A stretch of DNA of 64,000 bases from Bacteroidota bacterium (GTDB lineage Bacteria > Bacteroidota > Bacteroidia > Chitinophagales > Chitinophagaceae), in assembly GCA_018268035.1 (NCBI GenBank), contig JAFDXI010000124.1:40365-104364 (forward strand), in the 5' to 3' direction. Below, in pieces: positions 17,133 to 27,267 of the stretch; position 1 is the stretch's first letter, and each line of letters begins with the position of its first letter. The translations under genes and the position numbers were made by a program. The notes beneath the pieces were generated by a model. It was given only the letters and a program-made list of their open reading frames with translations, was not told the DNA's origin and did not search any database.

Positions 17133-18557
17133 TTACCTGTTTTGAATGAAAATGAGTTTTTTTGACAGGGAGAGCAAAGTTAATTCATTTGCATGAGAAG
17201 CCATTAACTGAATGCCAAAAGGCATGCCATTGGTGTGTTGAAACAGAGGAATTGAAATAGCAGGGATGCCGGTAAGGTTGGCAAAAACAGTGTATATATC
17301 AGCAAGAAACATCTCAATCGGGTCATTATTTTTCTCTCCAATCTTAAAGGCTGTTGTTGGAGAAACAGGTAGAATGATTGCATCAACCTGTTGAAAAATG
17401 TCCTTTATTTTATCTAATAATATTTGCCTAACTTTTTGGGCATGAGTTACATAAGCATCATAATAACCTTCACTTAATACAAAAGTGCCCAACATAATCC
17501 TACGTTGTACTTCTTTACCAAAAAATTTACTACGAGTAATTTTTACCTGTTCTTCCAGCTCAGGTGAAAATCCTGATACACCATATTTGAGACCATCATA
17601 TCGTGATAAATTGCTGGATGCTTCAGCAGTTGTTAAAATATAGTATGCCGGAACAATATAATCTAATAAATCAAATTCTATTGGTAATGTTTCAATGCCA
17701 TGTTTAGTGAGGGAATTGATAAACTCCTTTTGTTTTGATGCAATTTCTTTGTCAAGGCCAGGATGATCAAACATAACTGGGAAGTAGCCAATTTTATTAG
17801 TACCTGTATATGCTTCAATGTCTGAGAAAAAAACATCATCAATGGTTGTACTGTCATAGACATCTTTTCCAGAAATGATTTCAAGGACTAAACCTGCGTC
17901 GTCAATATTGTTAGCAAAAATGCCTATCTGGTCAAAAGAAGAACCATAGGCAATCAAACCGTATCGGGAAATCCTTCCATAAGATGGTTTCAGGCCTACG
18001 ACACCACAAAAATCTGCAGGCTGTCGTACAGAGCCTCCTGTATCACTACCAAGGCTAATCATACAAAGGCCTGCTTGTACTGCCACAGCAGAGCCGCCAG
18101 AGGAGCCACCTGGTACCCTTGAATTGTCTATAGCATTTAAAACATTTCCAAAAGCAGAATTTTCATTGCTGCTTCCCATAGCAAATTCATCACAGTTTTG
18201 ACGACCAATAATAATGGCTTCTTCCTGTAATAGTTTTTCTATAGCGGTGGCATTATAAACAGAATTGAAATTTTCAAGCATCCTGGAAGCTGCAGAAGTG
18301 ATGTGGTTTTTATAGCAGATAACATCTTTGATGCCAACAATAACACCATGGAGTCTTCCGGTTTTCCTGCCTGATTTTCTAAGTGTATCAAGCTCATTAG
18401 CACGATCTAAAGCTTCCTTTTCATATACTTCAAGAAATGCGTTGAGGTGCCAATATTTTTTAATTTCCCTGATGTAATGAGATACTACATCAACGCAGGA
18501 TATTTCACCTTGTGCTAATAAAGACTGATAGTCTTTGATGGACGTATAATTCAACAA
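17133..18557 (-). CDS. gatA: Glutamyl-tRNA(Gln)/aspartyl-tRNA(Asn) amidotransferase subunit A
   Basis: The 474-residue amidase-signature protein frees ammonia from glutamine for transamidation of Glu-tRNA(Gln) and/or Asp-tRNA(Asn). The Ser-cisSer-Lys triad is visible: Lys in GVIVGIKDVIC (about 78), the cis-Ser in VPGGSSGGSAVAV and the nucleophile in SLGSDTGGSVRQPADFCG. EFAMGSSNENSAFG matches the GatA-specific segment better than general amidases. gatB and gatC are not in the window. It starts 20 bp after tatA in the run rplS-tatA-gatA-transglycosylase. Length is near normal. Confidence 0.93.
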   Translation of the reverse strand: MLNYTSIKDYQSLLAQGEISCVDVVSHYIREIKKYWHLNAFLEVYEKEALDRANELDTLRKSGRKTGRLHGVIVGIKDVICYKNHITSAASRMLENFNSVYNATAIEKLLQEEAIIIGRQNCDEFAMGSSNENSAFGNVLNAIDNSRVPGGSSGGSAVAVQAGLCMISLGSDTGGSVRQPADFCGVVGLKPSYGRISRYGLIAYGSSFDQIGIFANNIDDAGLVLEIISGKDVYDSTTIDDVFFSDIEAYTGTNKIGYFPVMFDHPGLDKEIASKQKEFINSLTKHGIETLPIEFDLLDYIVPAYYILTTAEASSNLSRYDGLKYGVSGFSPELEEQVKITRSKFFGKEVQRRIMLGTFVLSEGYYDAYVTHAQKVRQILLDKIKDIFQQVDAIILPVSPTTAFKIGEKNNDPIEMFLADIYTVFANLTGIPAISIPLFQHTNGMPFGIQLMASHANELTLLSLSKKLIFIQNR

Positions 18558-18577
18558 AGGCTTTGCGATTAAAAGAA

Positions 18578-18802
18578 TTATTGTTGTGTGGTAGTTGACT
18601 GAGATTGGTTGTTGTTAGAAGATTGACGCGGAGGTTCATTGATACCATCTTCCAGCTCTCTTTTTACATTATTCTTTGCATCGTTAAATTCACGGATACC
18701 TTTTCCAAGTCCTCTCATAAATTCAGGAATTTTTTTTCCACCAAATAAAATTAAAACAGCGAGGATGATAAGGACCCATTCGGATATGCCTGGACTACTC
18801 AT
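18578..18802 (-). CDS. tatA: Twin-arginine translocase subunit TatA/TatE
   Basis: The 74-residue protein has the TatA plan: a short N-terminal membrane helix (SEWVLIILAVLILFGGKKIPEF, about 6-27), the FGGKKIPE hinge, an amphipathic helix (MRGLGKGIREFNDAKNNVKREL) and a polar Gln/Ser/Thr tail. TatA oligomers form the translocation site for folded proteins with twin-arginine signals. The GH125 protein at 32.4-33.8 kb carries such a signal. tatC is not nearby. It lies 83 bp after rplS and 20 bp before gatA. Confidence 0.92.
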   Translation of the reverse strand: MSSPGISEWVLIILAVLILFGGKKIPEFMRGLGKGIREFNDAKNNVKRELEDGINEPPRQSSNNNQSQSTTTQQ

Positions 18803-18885
18803 AAAAAATATTTAGAAAACAAAGGTATAAGAAAAACAATAGCTCAAAGAAAATATTCCATGATTGAGAATATTTTGCAAACTGT

Positions 18886-19242
18886 TTACATTCTCTTTTC
18901 CTTGATCCTGGCGCTCTTGCCGCTGCGTGAACGTAAGTAATAAAGTTTTGAACGACGTACTTTACCTACTTTGTTCAATACAACAGACTCAACATTGGGA
19001 GAGAAAAAAGGGAAAGCCCTTTCTACGCCAACACCATCTGATATTTTGCGAACAGTGAAAGTGGCTGTTGCCCCAGATCCCTGAATTTTTAATACATCTC
19101 CACGAAAACCCTGAATACGTTCTTTGCCTCCTTCAATAATTTTATAATTAACAGTGACATTATCGCCTGCCTTAAATTTTGGGTATTGTTTCTTTGCAGT
19201 TAACTGTTCGTGTACAAATTGTGTTGCTGCGTTCATAGCCAT
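18886..19242 (-). CDS. rplS: 50S ribosomal protein L19 (bL19)
   Basis: The 118-residue protein matches bL19 throughout: PKFKAGDNVTVNYKIIEGGKERIQGFRGDVL, the FTVRKISDGVGVERAFPFFSPNVESV core and the basic LYYLRSRSGKSARIKEKR tail. It sits at the 30S-50S interface. Two in-frame ATGs (19242 and 19236) are possible starts. The second, giving MNAATQF, looks more typical. A well-formed promoter lies at 19259-19289, just upstream. It appears to lead an operon with tatA, gatA and the transglycosylase gene. Confidence 0.97.
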   Translation of the reverse strand: MAMNAATQFVHEQLTAKKQYPKFKAGDNVTVNYKIIEGGKERIQGFRGDVLKIQGSGATATFTVRKISDGVGVERAFPFFSPNVESVVLNKVGKVRRSKLYYLRSRSGKSARIKEKRM

Positions 19243-19258
19243 TATTTTTAAAGGATGG

Positions 19259-19289
19259 CAAAGGTAATTGGATGCACAGGAAATTCCAA
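19259..19289 (-). promoter_or_regulatory. rplS promoter
   Basis: On the minus strand, TACCTTTG (19266-19259) fits the -7 consensus and a TTG (19289-19287) lies 20 bp further upstream. Predicted transcription start is about 10-16 bp before the two candidate rplS start codons. Confidence 0.6.
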
Positions 19290-19348
19290 ATAATTGTAAT
19301 TATTTGAATCTATTGGCAATTGCTTTAACTTTTTTTGAAAGAATAAAA

Positions 19349-20911
19349 TTATCTGGCAACGTTGATTGCTCTCTTTTCCCGGATAACTGTAATCTTTATC
19401 TGACCGGGATAAGTCATTTCATTCTGTATTTTTTGAGCAATCTCAAAACTCAGTTTATCACTGTCATTATCATTGATTTTTTCAGCTTCAACTATTACAC
19501 GCAGTTCTCTTCCAGCCTGTATAGCATAAGCTTTTTCAACACCGGTATAACCCATGGCCAGAGATTCCAGGTCTTTAATACGTTGAAGATATTGTTGCAT
19601 TATCTCTCTGCGTGCGCCAGGTCTGGCACCGCTGATGGCATCGCAACTCTGAACAATCGGTGAAATAATGTACTGCATTTCCATTTCATCATGATGTGCG
19701 CCGACAGCATTAACTACTGCAGCATTCTCTCCATATTTTTCAACTAGTTTAGCACCAAGTAATGCATGGCTTAATTCTGTTTCTTCATCCGGTACTTTTC
19801 CTATGTCATGTAATAGACCGGCACGTTTTGCCAGTTTTGGATTTAAACCTAACTCAGCACACATGGTTGCACATAAATTGGCTACTTCCCGACTGTGCAT
19901 TAATAAATTCTGACCATAAGAAGACCTGAACCTCATCTTGCCGACAATTCTTACCAGTTCTTTATGCAGGCCATGAATTCCCAGTTCAATTACAGTTCGT
20001 TCACCTATCTCCATTACCTGTTCTTCCAATTGTTTGCGGGTTTTTTCTACTACCTCTTCAATGCGGGCTGGATGTATCCGGCCATCAGCAACCAGCCTTT
20101 GTAAACTGAGCCGCGCTATCTCCCTGCGTAATGGATCAAATGAAGATAATACAATAGCTTCAGGTGTATCATCAACAATCAAATCAACACCGGTTGCAGC
20201 CTCTATTGTACGGATATTTCTCCCTTCTCTACCAATGATCTGTCCCTTGATTTCATCACTTTCAAGGTTAAAAATTGTAACCGTATTTTCAATTGTTTGC
20301 TCAGCCGCAGTCCTTTGAATTGATTGAATGATGATTTTGCGGGCTTCTTTATTTGCTTTTTGCCTGGCTTCTTCAATTACTTCCTGTTGTATCTGTAAAG
20401 CCTGGGTTTGAGCTTCCTGCTTCAGACTTTCAACAAGTTGTGCTTTAGCTTCATCTGCTGTTAACCCTGCAATTTTTTCAAGTTTTTTAATATGTTCTTC
20501 CTGGTGTTTTTCCAGTTGGTTTCTTTTCATAGCTACTACTTCCAACTGGCGATTCAGGTTTTCTTTTATGGCATCATTTTCCTTGATTTGCCTTTCAAAT
20601 GAAGCTTCTTTTTGATTGATCGAAATTTCTTTTTGTTTGATTCTGTTTTCACCTTCACTTATTTTTCTGTTTCTTTCCAGCACTTCTTTATCAAATTCTG
20701 CTTTTAGCTGAACTGATTTTTCTTTGGCTTCTAAAATTTTTTCTTTTTTAATTGTTTCAGCTCTAAGTTGTGCTTCTGCTATAATTTGTTGTGATTGATT
20801 TTCAGCCTCTTCAATCTTTTTTTGTGTGTTCTTGGAAAAAATTATTTTACCCAATACTATTCCTATTGCAAGTGCGGCAATTCCTGTAATGACAATCGTT
20901 GTTATATCCAT
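19349..20911 (-). CDS. rny: Ribonuclease Y
   Basis: The 520-residue protein has the Rny architecture: an N-terminal membrane anchor (about 4-24), a long coiled coil rich in Glu, Lys and Gln (about 30-200), a KH domain with [23 protein letters not shown] (about 215-240), and an HD domain with [15 protein letters not shown] and [11 protein letters not shown]. It is a membrane-bound endoribonuclease that starts mRNA decay. All catalytic residues of the HD centre appear present and the length is normal. It is upstream of rplS on the same strand but separated by a promoter. Confidence 0.96.
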   Translation of the reverse strand: MDITTIVITGIAALAIGIVLGKIIFSKNTQKKIEEAENQSQQIIAEAQLRAETIKKEKILEAKEKSVQLKAEFDKEVLERNRKISEGENRIKQKEISINQKEASFERQIKENDAIKENLNRQLEVVAMKRNQLEKHQEEHIKKLEKIAGLTADEAKAQLVESLKQEAQTQALQIQQEVIEEARQKANKEARKIIIQSIQRTAAEQTIENTVTIFNLESDEIKGQIIGREGRNIRTIEAATGVDLIVDDTPEAIVLSSFDPLRREIARLSLQRLVADGRIHPARIEEVVEKTRKQLEEQVMEIGERTVIELGIHGLHKELVRIVGKMRFRSSYGQNLLMHSREVANLCATMCAELGLNPKLAKRAGLLHDIGKVPDEETELSHALLGAKLVEKYGENAAVVNAVGAHHDEMEMQYIISPIVQSCDAISGARPGARREIMQQYLQRIKDLESLAMGYTGVEKAYAIQAGRELRVIVEAEKINDNDSDKLSFEIAQKIQNEMTYPGQIKITVIREKRAINVAR

Positions 20912-21184
20912 GAAATGATTTTATGTTTAAAATTTTTATTAACTAATTGAGTTTGCGAAGTTAATTATCTAACACCATAATATTCAAACAACATTATATT
21001 TTCAAATTGGGATGAAATTATTTCATTTTGGGAAAAAATATGCTATTGGCATCTTCTTGAATTTTCATAATTAGTTGATTATTATAAAATTAAAAATTTA
21101 TTAAACTGTTGGCATTTGTTTTGGCATTTAGCTAATACCCGTTTTTAATTCCCGTCTCGAAGAAAACTTTAAACAATTAAAAAA

Positions 21185-21586
21185 ATGAAAAAGTTTTTAT
21201 TAGTCATTACTACGGGTATATGCTTGGTTTCTTGTTCAAAAAATGTTTCAAAACCAGGGGCCGCAAACCAAAACGTTTTTTTTCAGGATGCCAATGTATC
21301 GGTTGAAAACATGATTGCCGAATCGCCTGCATCAAGCACAGTAACTATTAGCTTCACTACGGCTTTTGAGAACAATCTAAGCAGTATTGAATTAATGAGT
21401 GGTACAACAACAAATAATTTTTGTACTGCGAAATCTGTAGATCTTTCTGGTAATTCTTCTACAAAGAAAAATTACACCTTCAGCGATTCAAATGCTAAAA
21501 GCAGCACTATGTATTACCTGCTGCGTTTTAAAGATAATAATGGTAATTGGACTTACTCAAATTATTTAACCGTAAAGGTTGATTGA
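21185..21586 (+). CDS. Small secreted lipoprotein, function unknown
   Basis: The 133-residue product begins with a lipoprotein signal (MKKFLLVITTGICLVSC; lipobox LVSC, Cys17) followed by SKNVSKPGAANQNV. The mature part reads as one fibronectin-like beta domain: strands SSTVTISFTTAFENNLSSIELMSG, KKNYTFSDSNAKSSTMYYLLRFKDNNGNWTYSNYLTVKV. It is probably exported and anchored in the outer membrane. I do not recognise a named family. A strong terminator lies 25 bp after the stop. It stands alone between rny (divergent) and the glycerate kinase gene (convergent). Confidence 0.7.
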   Translation: MKKFLLVITTGICLVSCSKNVSKPGAANQNVFFQDANVSVENMIAESPASSTVTISFTTAFENNLSSIELMSGTTTNNFCTAKSVDLSGNSSTKKNYTFSDSNAKSSTMYYLLRFKDNNGNWTYSNYLTVKVD

Positions 21587-21610
21587 TTTTCGGGGGCTTT
21601 TTCAGAATAC

Positions 21611-21642
21611 GCCCTGTTCATTTTTGAACGGGGCATTTTTTT
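21611..21642. terminator. Rho-independent terminator after the small lipoprotein gene
   Basis: A 10-bp stem, GCCCTGTTCA (21611-21620) with TGAACGGGGC (21625-21634), one G-T wobble, short T-rich loop, followed by A and seven T. It lies between two convergent genes; the T tract on the plus strand favours action on the lipoprotein transcript. Confidence 0.8.
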
Positions 21643-21686
21643 ATCGCACTGAATCATTATACGAATTTGAGTTTTTTGTCTCAAAA

Positions 21687-22823
21687 TTATTTTCTTCTCA
21701 CAGCAAGTATATCGCCAATTAATTTTCCTGTTCTTACCAGGTTTTTCTCAGTATTTTCAATGGCAGATTTTAAATCAGCAGCTTCATTATTTATTGGTAA
21801 TAATATGTCAAAGAGTTGTTGTAAAGGCTGATTAATAGTTAATGGAACATTACCTGCTACACAGATAACGGTGATATTTTTTTTCTTTGCTCTTACAGCT
21901 ATACCATAAGGACCTTTACCTTCTAATGTCTGTTCATCAATTTTACCTTCCCCTGTTATCACCAGATCAGCATCGTTCAATATATTATCAAAACCAGTCA
22001 GGTTTAAGAAATATTCAATACCATTAACAAGCGTGGCATTACAAAAAACAAATAAACCGGATGCTACTCCACCTGCCGCACCACCATATTTTATTGTAGC
22101 AATATCCACACCTTTTTGTTGCAAAATAATATCCCTGAATTTAGTAAGTACAGCTTCGAGATGAATGATATCTTTTTCATCGGCCCCCTTTTGTGGGCCG
22201 AAAATTTTTGCTGCCCCGGTTTCACCCAATAAAACATTTTCAACATCACAAAGTATTTTCAATTCGGTATTCAGGATTCTTTTATCAAAATTTGAATCAT
22301 CAATCACAGATAGATGTATTAAATCTTCCGGAATATTTTTTATTTCATTCCCTTGATCATCTATAAACTTTAGACCAAGTGCTTGCAAAGCTCCTGTGCC
22401 ACCATCAACAGAAGCACTTCCGCCAATACATATAATAATCTTTTTTACACCTTTATCCAATGCTTCTTTTATCAATTCACCTGTACCAAATGTATTTGCC
22501 AGCATTGGATTGAGTTCTTGTTGTTGTAACAACTTTATACCTGATATATTGGAAAGTTCTATTACCGCTGTTTGATTCTCATCTATCAATTCATAAAATG
22601 AATTTATTTTTCTTCCAAGTGGATTATGTGCTATTGTCTTAATCCTGGTTCCATTTTTATAATGAGAAATTAATTCACCTGTGCCATCGCCTCCATCACC
22701 AATGGGGAAGAAACTGGTGTTGCAAATTAGTTTGCTTTGATGCAACCCTTTACCGATTGCCAGTGCAACAGAATTGGCATCAAGACTATTTTTAAATGCA
22801 TTGGGAGCAATTAATATTTGCAT
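21687..22823 (-). CDS. Glycerate kinase (GlxK/GarK family)
   Basis: The 378-residue enzyme phosphorylates D-glycerate with ATP, giving 2-phosphoglycerate in GarK/GlxK enzymes. Family blocks are clear: LIAPNAFKNSLDANSVALAIGKGL at the N-terminus, FPIGDGGDGTGELI, IGGSASVDGGTGALQALG, KYGGAAGGVASGLF and VITGEGKIDEQTLEGKGPYGIA. Length is normal. It starts 3 bp after the GntP permease stop, so the two are almost certainly co-transcribed and act on the same acid. Confidence 0.92.
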   Translation of the reverse strand: MQILIAPNAFKNSLDANSVALAIGKGLHQSKLICNTSFFPIGDGGDGTGELISHYKNGTRIKTIAHNPLGRKINSFYELIDENQTAVIELSNISGIKLLQQQELNPMLANTFGTGELIKEALDKGVKKIIICIGGSASVDGGTGALQALGLKFIDDQGNEIKNIPEDLIHLSVIDDSNFDKRILNTELKILCDVENVLLGETGAAKIFGPQKGADEKDIIHLEAVLTKFRDIILQQKGVDIATIKYGGAAGGVASGLFVFCNATLVNGIEYFLNLTGFDNILNDADLVITGEGKIDEQTLEGKGPYGIAVRAKKKNITVICVAGNVPLTINQPLQQLFDILLPINNEAADLKSAIENTEKNLVRTGKLIGDILAVRRK

Positions 22824-22826
22824 GTG

Positions 22827-24152
22827 TTATAAAATAAAAGATAAAAGATAAATCATTAACAGTGTAATTAATCCCATCCAAATTGTTGCAACAGAATAAA
22901 CCTTCAGCATCGTTTTCATGTTTAATCCGGCAAATTTTGTAATTACCCAAAAATAAGCGTCGTTGGCATGTGAAATCATCATTGAACCTGCACCCATTGA
23001 AAGCACACAAAGTAATTTTCCGGTATCAGTATCCAGACCGAGTGGAATTAATAATGGTTGAATGATGGATGCAGCAGTTATTATTGCAACAGTTGAAGAG
23101 CCTTGTGCTGTTTTTAAAACAAAAGTTACAAGAAAAGGAAATAAAATTCCAAGTGAATTTAAAGGCAAAATACTACTGAATTGTTCACCAATTTTTGTTG
23201 CAGCCAATAACGCACCAAATGCACCTCCTGCGCCAATAATTACTAATATGCTGCCTGCTTTTTCTACACTTTCCTGTAATTGTTTGCTGATAGTATCTTT
23301 CTTCCAATTATTGCCACAATTAAAAGCAAGTAATACACCGATTGCCAATGCAATTTCAGGAATGCCTGTAATTGAAATGATATTCATCCATTTTGTTGTT
23401 GATTTTTCTAATGATAAAAATGATTTCAGCGCAATTAACAGGATAGGTACAATTACCGGTAAGAATGCTTTGATAACTGATGGCGGGTGATGAACAGATG
23501 CATCAGTAATTTCTTCATCAACTATTATTTTCTCAATTTTTTTTGATGCATTTTGTGCCCACCAATTGCTGATAAATATTGCAGGCAATGCTGTGATGAT
23601 GCCTGTTAAAATTAATTTACCAAAGTCAACATCTATTATACTTGCAGCAGATGATGCGCCGGGATGAGGTGGTATCAGGCAATGTATTGTTAACAGGCTT
23701 GTAGCAAGAGAAGTAGTCGTTACAGCAAGAGAAATATTTGCCCTTTTAGCAACCGATTTATTGATGCCATTTAAAACTATAAATGCTGAGTCGCAGAAAA
23801 TAGGCATGCCTACTATAAAACCTGTTAAGCTCATTGCAATTGCTGCATTTCTCTCGCCAACTATTTTTAAAATATAACCAGCCATCACTTTTGTACAGCC
23901 GGTATGTTCCAGCAAAACTCCCAACGTTGTGCCTAATACAATGATAAAACCCAATGATTTCATGATATTGCCAAACCCATCTTTCATCGTGCTGACTATT
24001 TCAATGAAAGACATTTGCACACCAATGCCAACAATTAAACAAGCAATCACCAAAGCAAAAAATGCATGAAGTTTAAGCCTGACAGTCAGCAATACTATTG
24101 CAATAATTCCTGCCAACAGGCAAATGGTGAGCTGTGTGAAATTTGTTGTCAT
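22827..24152 (-). CDS. GntP-family organic acid permease
   Basis: The 441-residue protein has about 12 hydrophobic segments and the GntP patterns: GFGNIMKSLGFIIVLGTTLGVLLEHTGCTKVMA, IVGMPIFCDSAFIVLNGI, LTIHCLIPPHPGA and QGSSTVAIITAASI near the C-terminus. The family carries gluconate and related sugar acids with protons. With glycerate kinase immediately downstream, glycerate is a likely substrate (inference). Gluconate cannot be excluded, but no gluconate kinase is nearby. The glutaminase-like gene ends 84 bp upstream on the same strand. Confidence 0.9.
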   Translation of the reverse strand: MTTNFTQLTICLLAGIIAIVLLTVRLKLHAFFALVIACLIVGIGVQMSFIEIVSTMKDGFGNIMKSLGFIIVLGTTLGVLLEHTGCTKVMAGYILKIVGERNAAIAMSLTGFIVGMPIFCDSAFIVLNGINKSVAKRANISLAVTTTSLATSLLTIHCLIPPHPGASSAASIIDVDFGKLILTGIITALPAIFISNWWAQNASKKIEKIIVDEEITDASVHHPPSVIKAFLPVIVPILLIALKSFLSLEKSTTKWMNIISITGIPEIALAIGVLLAFNCGNNWKKDTISKQLQESVEKAGSILVIIGAGGAFGALLAATKIGEQFSSILPLNSLGILFPFLVTFVLKTAQGSSTVAIITAASIIQPLLIPLGLDTDTGKLLCVLSMGAGSMMISHANDAYFWVITKFAGLNMKTMLKVYSVATIWMGLITLLMIYLLSFIL

Positions 24153-24236
24153 TACCTTGTATAAAAAGGTACAAGATAATTTTTATGTTGAAGATTTTGA
24201 AATCAGGAAGTTGGAGTGTGATATGTTTTTATTGCA

Positions 24237-26714
24237 TCATTTCTTTTTGTTCCATTTCCATGCAAGCATTTTTATAAAATAACCACCAACCACACTGCGT
24301 GCCTGGAATCCAACTTGTCTTCCATCGGTTGTTTCATGCCAATCGCATAAAGGCACTCGTGTTGGTGTTTCTGTAGCATATTTGTAAACTCGGTAGATCA
24401 ATGATTCAAAATCATTTTGATCTGAAGTTAATGTTGCTGTCCATAAAATCCAGTCACTTTTTGTATATGTTTTACGACTGTCTAAAGGAAGTCCATATTT
24501 ATTTTGATGTTGCAGATAAAAACGGATTTCAGTATCATAAACTGATTGTGGGAATAAATTTAAATCAAGCAATTTATCCCACACCAGGTTGTATTTCTGG
24601 CTCCAGGTATTTTTTGCACCAAAGGCCAGGTCATAATGATCACCATCTGCTGCCAAAGCCATCCATTGTTCTGCATATCTGTGTGCGATAGAATCATAAT
24701 AATGATAAGTATTTTTGTCGCCCAGCATATTGGCCAGCATTGCATAAGCGTCAATGCCTACAATAGCTTTGATAGAAAGGTTTGCATTGCGAGCAAGATG
24801 ACCTGCGAAATCATCAGTGCATAATTGATTGGCAGGATCTAATCCATCTTTAACTAAAAAATCAACCCAACGTGTCAATGTATTCCAATGCTGTTTTGCA
24901 TAATCTGCATTACCTTCTGCTTTTGCAATATTTGCTGTAGATATAATCATGTTACCTGCTTCTTCAACAGGCATATCTTCAGGATAAGTTTGACCATTTG
25001 CAAGTGGATAAGTTCCGATATCATGAGCAGGAAAGGGCTTTGTCCATTTGCCACTTTCGCTGTAATCAAAAATACCATTCAGCATTCCTTTTAAGAGATT
25101 AGGATTATACACCAACGATAGTGGTGATGATGGATATGTTACATCAACAGTCCAGATAGAACCATTACTGAAATTTTCTTTTTGAGGAAATAAAATTTCA
25201 TTGTTTTTGCCACGTATTAATTTATGTGCAGCCAGTGATTGACGATAAGCCATCACACAAAGTTTTGCATAATCTTCTCCACCCGCTTTTGTAGCATCAT
25301 CATACAATTGCCTGTCAAAAAGATCACATGTTTGTATTGTGGTGGAATATTGTTGCATGGATGTTTCAAGTAGTTCATCCATTGAGTTAAAATTTTTCTT
25401 CCACCAGGCTTGCAAAGCTTCATGAAAATACTGGATGGAATAGATATCGTCATAACCCATCATAATTGTTGCACTACTGTTTTTCCCTGTTGAACCGGTA
25501 AACAATGAAAAACTTGTTGCCAGTAAAATATTCTTATCCAATACTGAATTACCCGGATATGGTGTTGACAGTATCCCATTGCTTAAATAATCTTTTACAA
25601 TATTTTGAATGGAAGTAAATTTTACATCAAAACCTTTTTGTGGCGTGGCGAGATACATATAGCCCCAGTCAATTCTAAGGTCATCGCCTTTTTTCTGTAA
25701 TATAGGTTGTGCATCCGTTCCGCATTTTAAAACATCAAGGTTTTGTGTTTGATATGCAGTGGCTTTCATCAATTCATTTCCTGTATTACCAGCGATAGCA
25801 GCATTTGCAGAAAATAAAATATCAGTCTGGTGAATGCTACTGTCTTTTGCAGTGACAGCAAAATGTATAAATGAAACAGGGCGGGAGAGAAGGTCAGGGT
25901 TATTGGCAATGAGTGGTGATAAAAAATCCACTTCAAGATTTACTGGTCCGCAACTGAATAAATATTTTGTTTGTGTTGCTGTAACTACAACAGCATCCTG
26001 GCTTGCAGGAATAATATTTTGTATTGGCTCCTGCGTGGCAAGACCTGCATCAAGCCATGCATTACCTCCGGTATTGGTGCAATGAATGGCAAGAATATTT
26101 GTACCCCTGTGAAGCTGACTGATAATGGATGTGGGCAATTCATGAATTTTATAATCACTCTGATAACCTGTAGTGTAAACTTTCTCACCATTAATATACA
26201 CTTCAGCATCATCATCGTTTTTCATTGACAGGAGCAATTGTTTGATTGTCGTATCATACACATCAAATTTTCTTCTTGTCCAAATTTCTTTGGTATCCCA
26301 TACTGTTGATGGTGCTGCTTCTTTATTGCCATAAGGAAATGTAGCTGCAATCCATTTGCTGTCATCAAAATTTTCATCCATCCAGTTATCTGCAGGTTTA
26401 TCTGTGACATATTTTGAAGCGTGTGGCTGGTCTATACTTGTTTGAGCAATCCATTGCAATGGATGTGCCGGGGCACCTAAAAAATTATATGTTTTCCCAT
26501 CTACTCTTATCAGCCCCAACAAATCCTGTTCTTTACCTGTCCAGTGTTTTGTATTGGATGCATTCAAATTATCTGTTGTTGACCATATACTGAAATAGGG
26601 ATCATGTGTAATTAATGGATAAGCAGGCATCTTTGTAACCTGAGCATAATTACTTTTAAAAACAAAAAGAATTGCTGAAACGAAAAACAACCTTATGGCT
26701 TTTTGTGCAGGCAT
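24237..26714 (-). CDS. Secreted glutaminase A-like protein (DUF4964/DUF5127/DUF4965/DUF1793)
   Basis: The 825-residue protein has a signal peptide (MPAQKAIRLFFVSAILFVFKSNYAQ) and then the four-part architecture of fungal GtaA-like proteins. These are an N-terminal TKMPAYPLITHDPYFSIWS segment, an inserted beta-sandwich with WTRRKFDVY and LAIHCTNTGGNAWLDAGL, a middle region, and a C-terminal (alpha/alpha) toroid rich in Trp and His (TVDVTYPSSPLSLVYNPNLLKGML, DIGTYPLANGQTY, MPVEEAGNMIIS, DDFAGHLARNANLSIKAIVGIDAYA). Glutaminase activity is known for fungal members; the bacterial substrates are uncertain, and glycosidase-like folds make a sugar substrate possible. It precedes the GntP and glycerate kinase genes and may be co-transcribed with them. 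Confidence 0.85.
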   Translation of the reverse strand: MPAQKAIRLFFVSAILFVFKSNYAQVTKMPAYPLITHDPYFSIWSTTDNLNASNTKHWTGKEQDLLGLIRVDGKTYNFLGAPAHPLQWIAQTSIDQPHASKYVTDKPADNWMDENFDDSKWIAATFPYGNKEAAPSTVWDTKEIWTRRKFDVYDTTIKQLLLSMKNDDDAEVYINGEKVYTTGYQSDYKIHELPTSIISQLHRGTNILAIHCTNTGGNAWLDAGLATQEPIQNIIPASQDAVVVTATQTKYLFSCGPVNLEVDFLSPLIANNPDLLSRPVSFIHFAVTAKDSSIHQTDILFSANAAIAGNTGNELMKATAYQTQNLDVLKCGTDAQPILQKKGDDLRIDWGYMYLATPQKGFDVKFTSIQNIVKDYLSNGILSTPYPGNSVLDKNILLATSFSLFTGSTGKNSSATIMMGYDDIYSIQYFHEALQAWWKKNFNSMDELLETSMQQYSTTIQTCDLFDRQLYDDATKAGGEDYAKLCVMAYRQSLAAHKLIRGKNNEILFPQKENFSNGSIWTVDVTYPSSPLSLVYNPNLLKGMLNGIFDYSESGKWTKPFPAHDIGTYPLANGQTYPEDMPVEEAGNMIISTANIAKAEGNADYAKQHWNTLTRWVDFLVKDGLDPANQLCTDDFAGHLARNANLSIKAIVGIDAYAMLANMLGDKNTYHYYDSIAHRYAEQWMALAADGDHYDLAFGAKNTWSQKYNLVWDKLLDLNLFPQSVYDTEIRFYLQHQNKYGLPLDSRKTYTKSDWILWTATLTSDQNDFESLIYRVYKYATETPTRVPLCDWHETTDGRQVGFQARSVVGGYFIKMLAWKWNKKK

Positions 26715-27267
26715 TGAATAATTTTTTTTGCAAAATAAGAAATAGCTAAAAGAATTGAATGCATAAAAATTTTAGTACTTCATGATTGGTAAATTTTGAG
26801 TTGATGAAAGAAAATGTATAAATGATAATAATTTTAGATGTAAAAATTAAAACACGAAAACTTATTTCTTATATATCGGATTAATAATTATAGTTGAATG
26901 CAAATACCTCTCATACCCCTGCAGATCATTTAGCAGCAAGAAAAAGCTTTTTAATATTGCATGTTTTGCATTTTATTTTCCTGCTGGCCTGATCAAAATA
27001 GATGTTTATCGTAGCTGAGATCCCTGCCTTGTTATTTTTTGTCACATTGAAATGACTGACCGGTTTAATGACGGAAATTGTATCAATCTGCTTCAAATAT
27101 TTTTTCAATTTTATTGATTAAGTATATCTCTTCCTCTTTTCGATCTGTTTTATAAATTCAAAAAAATATTAAAATTAAGTCAATAAAAATATTTTGATAA
27201 AAAATATAAATTTATTGAAAAACAATAATAATTATTAATATTGCACCTTAATTAAAAATTCATTTTT
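26715..27267. other. 553-bp intergenic region without a confident gene
   Basis: Very AT-rich and divergent between the glutaminase-like gene and the DUF2975 gene, so it must hold both promoters. The only sizeable frame is 60 codons on the minus strand (26926-27108). Its product has a CKTC motif near the end but no signal, domain or convincing composition, and I do not call it. No hairpin or repeat stood out. Confidence 0.4.

Noticed and set aside
26926..27108. 60-codon minus-strand frame ending in CKTCNIKKLF
   Set aside because: No domain, signal or conserved pattern is visible, and it lies in an AT-rich divergent promoter region. A remnant of a longer gene could not be reconstructed.
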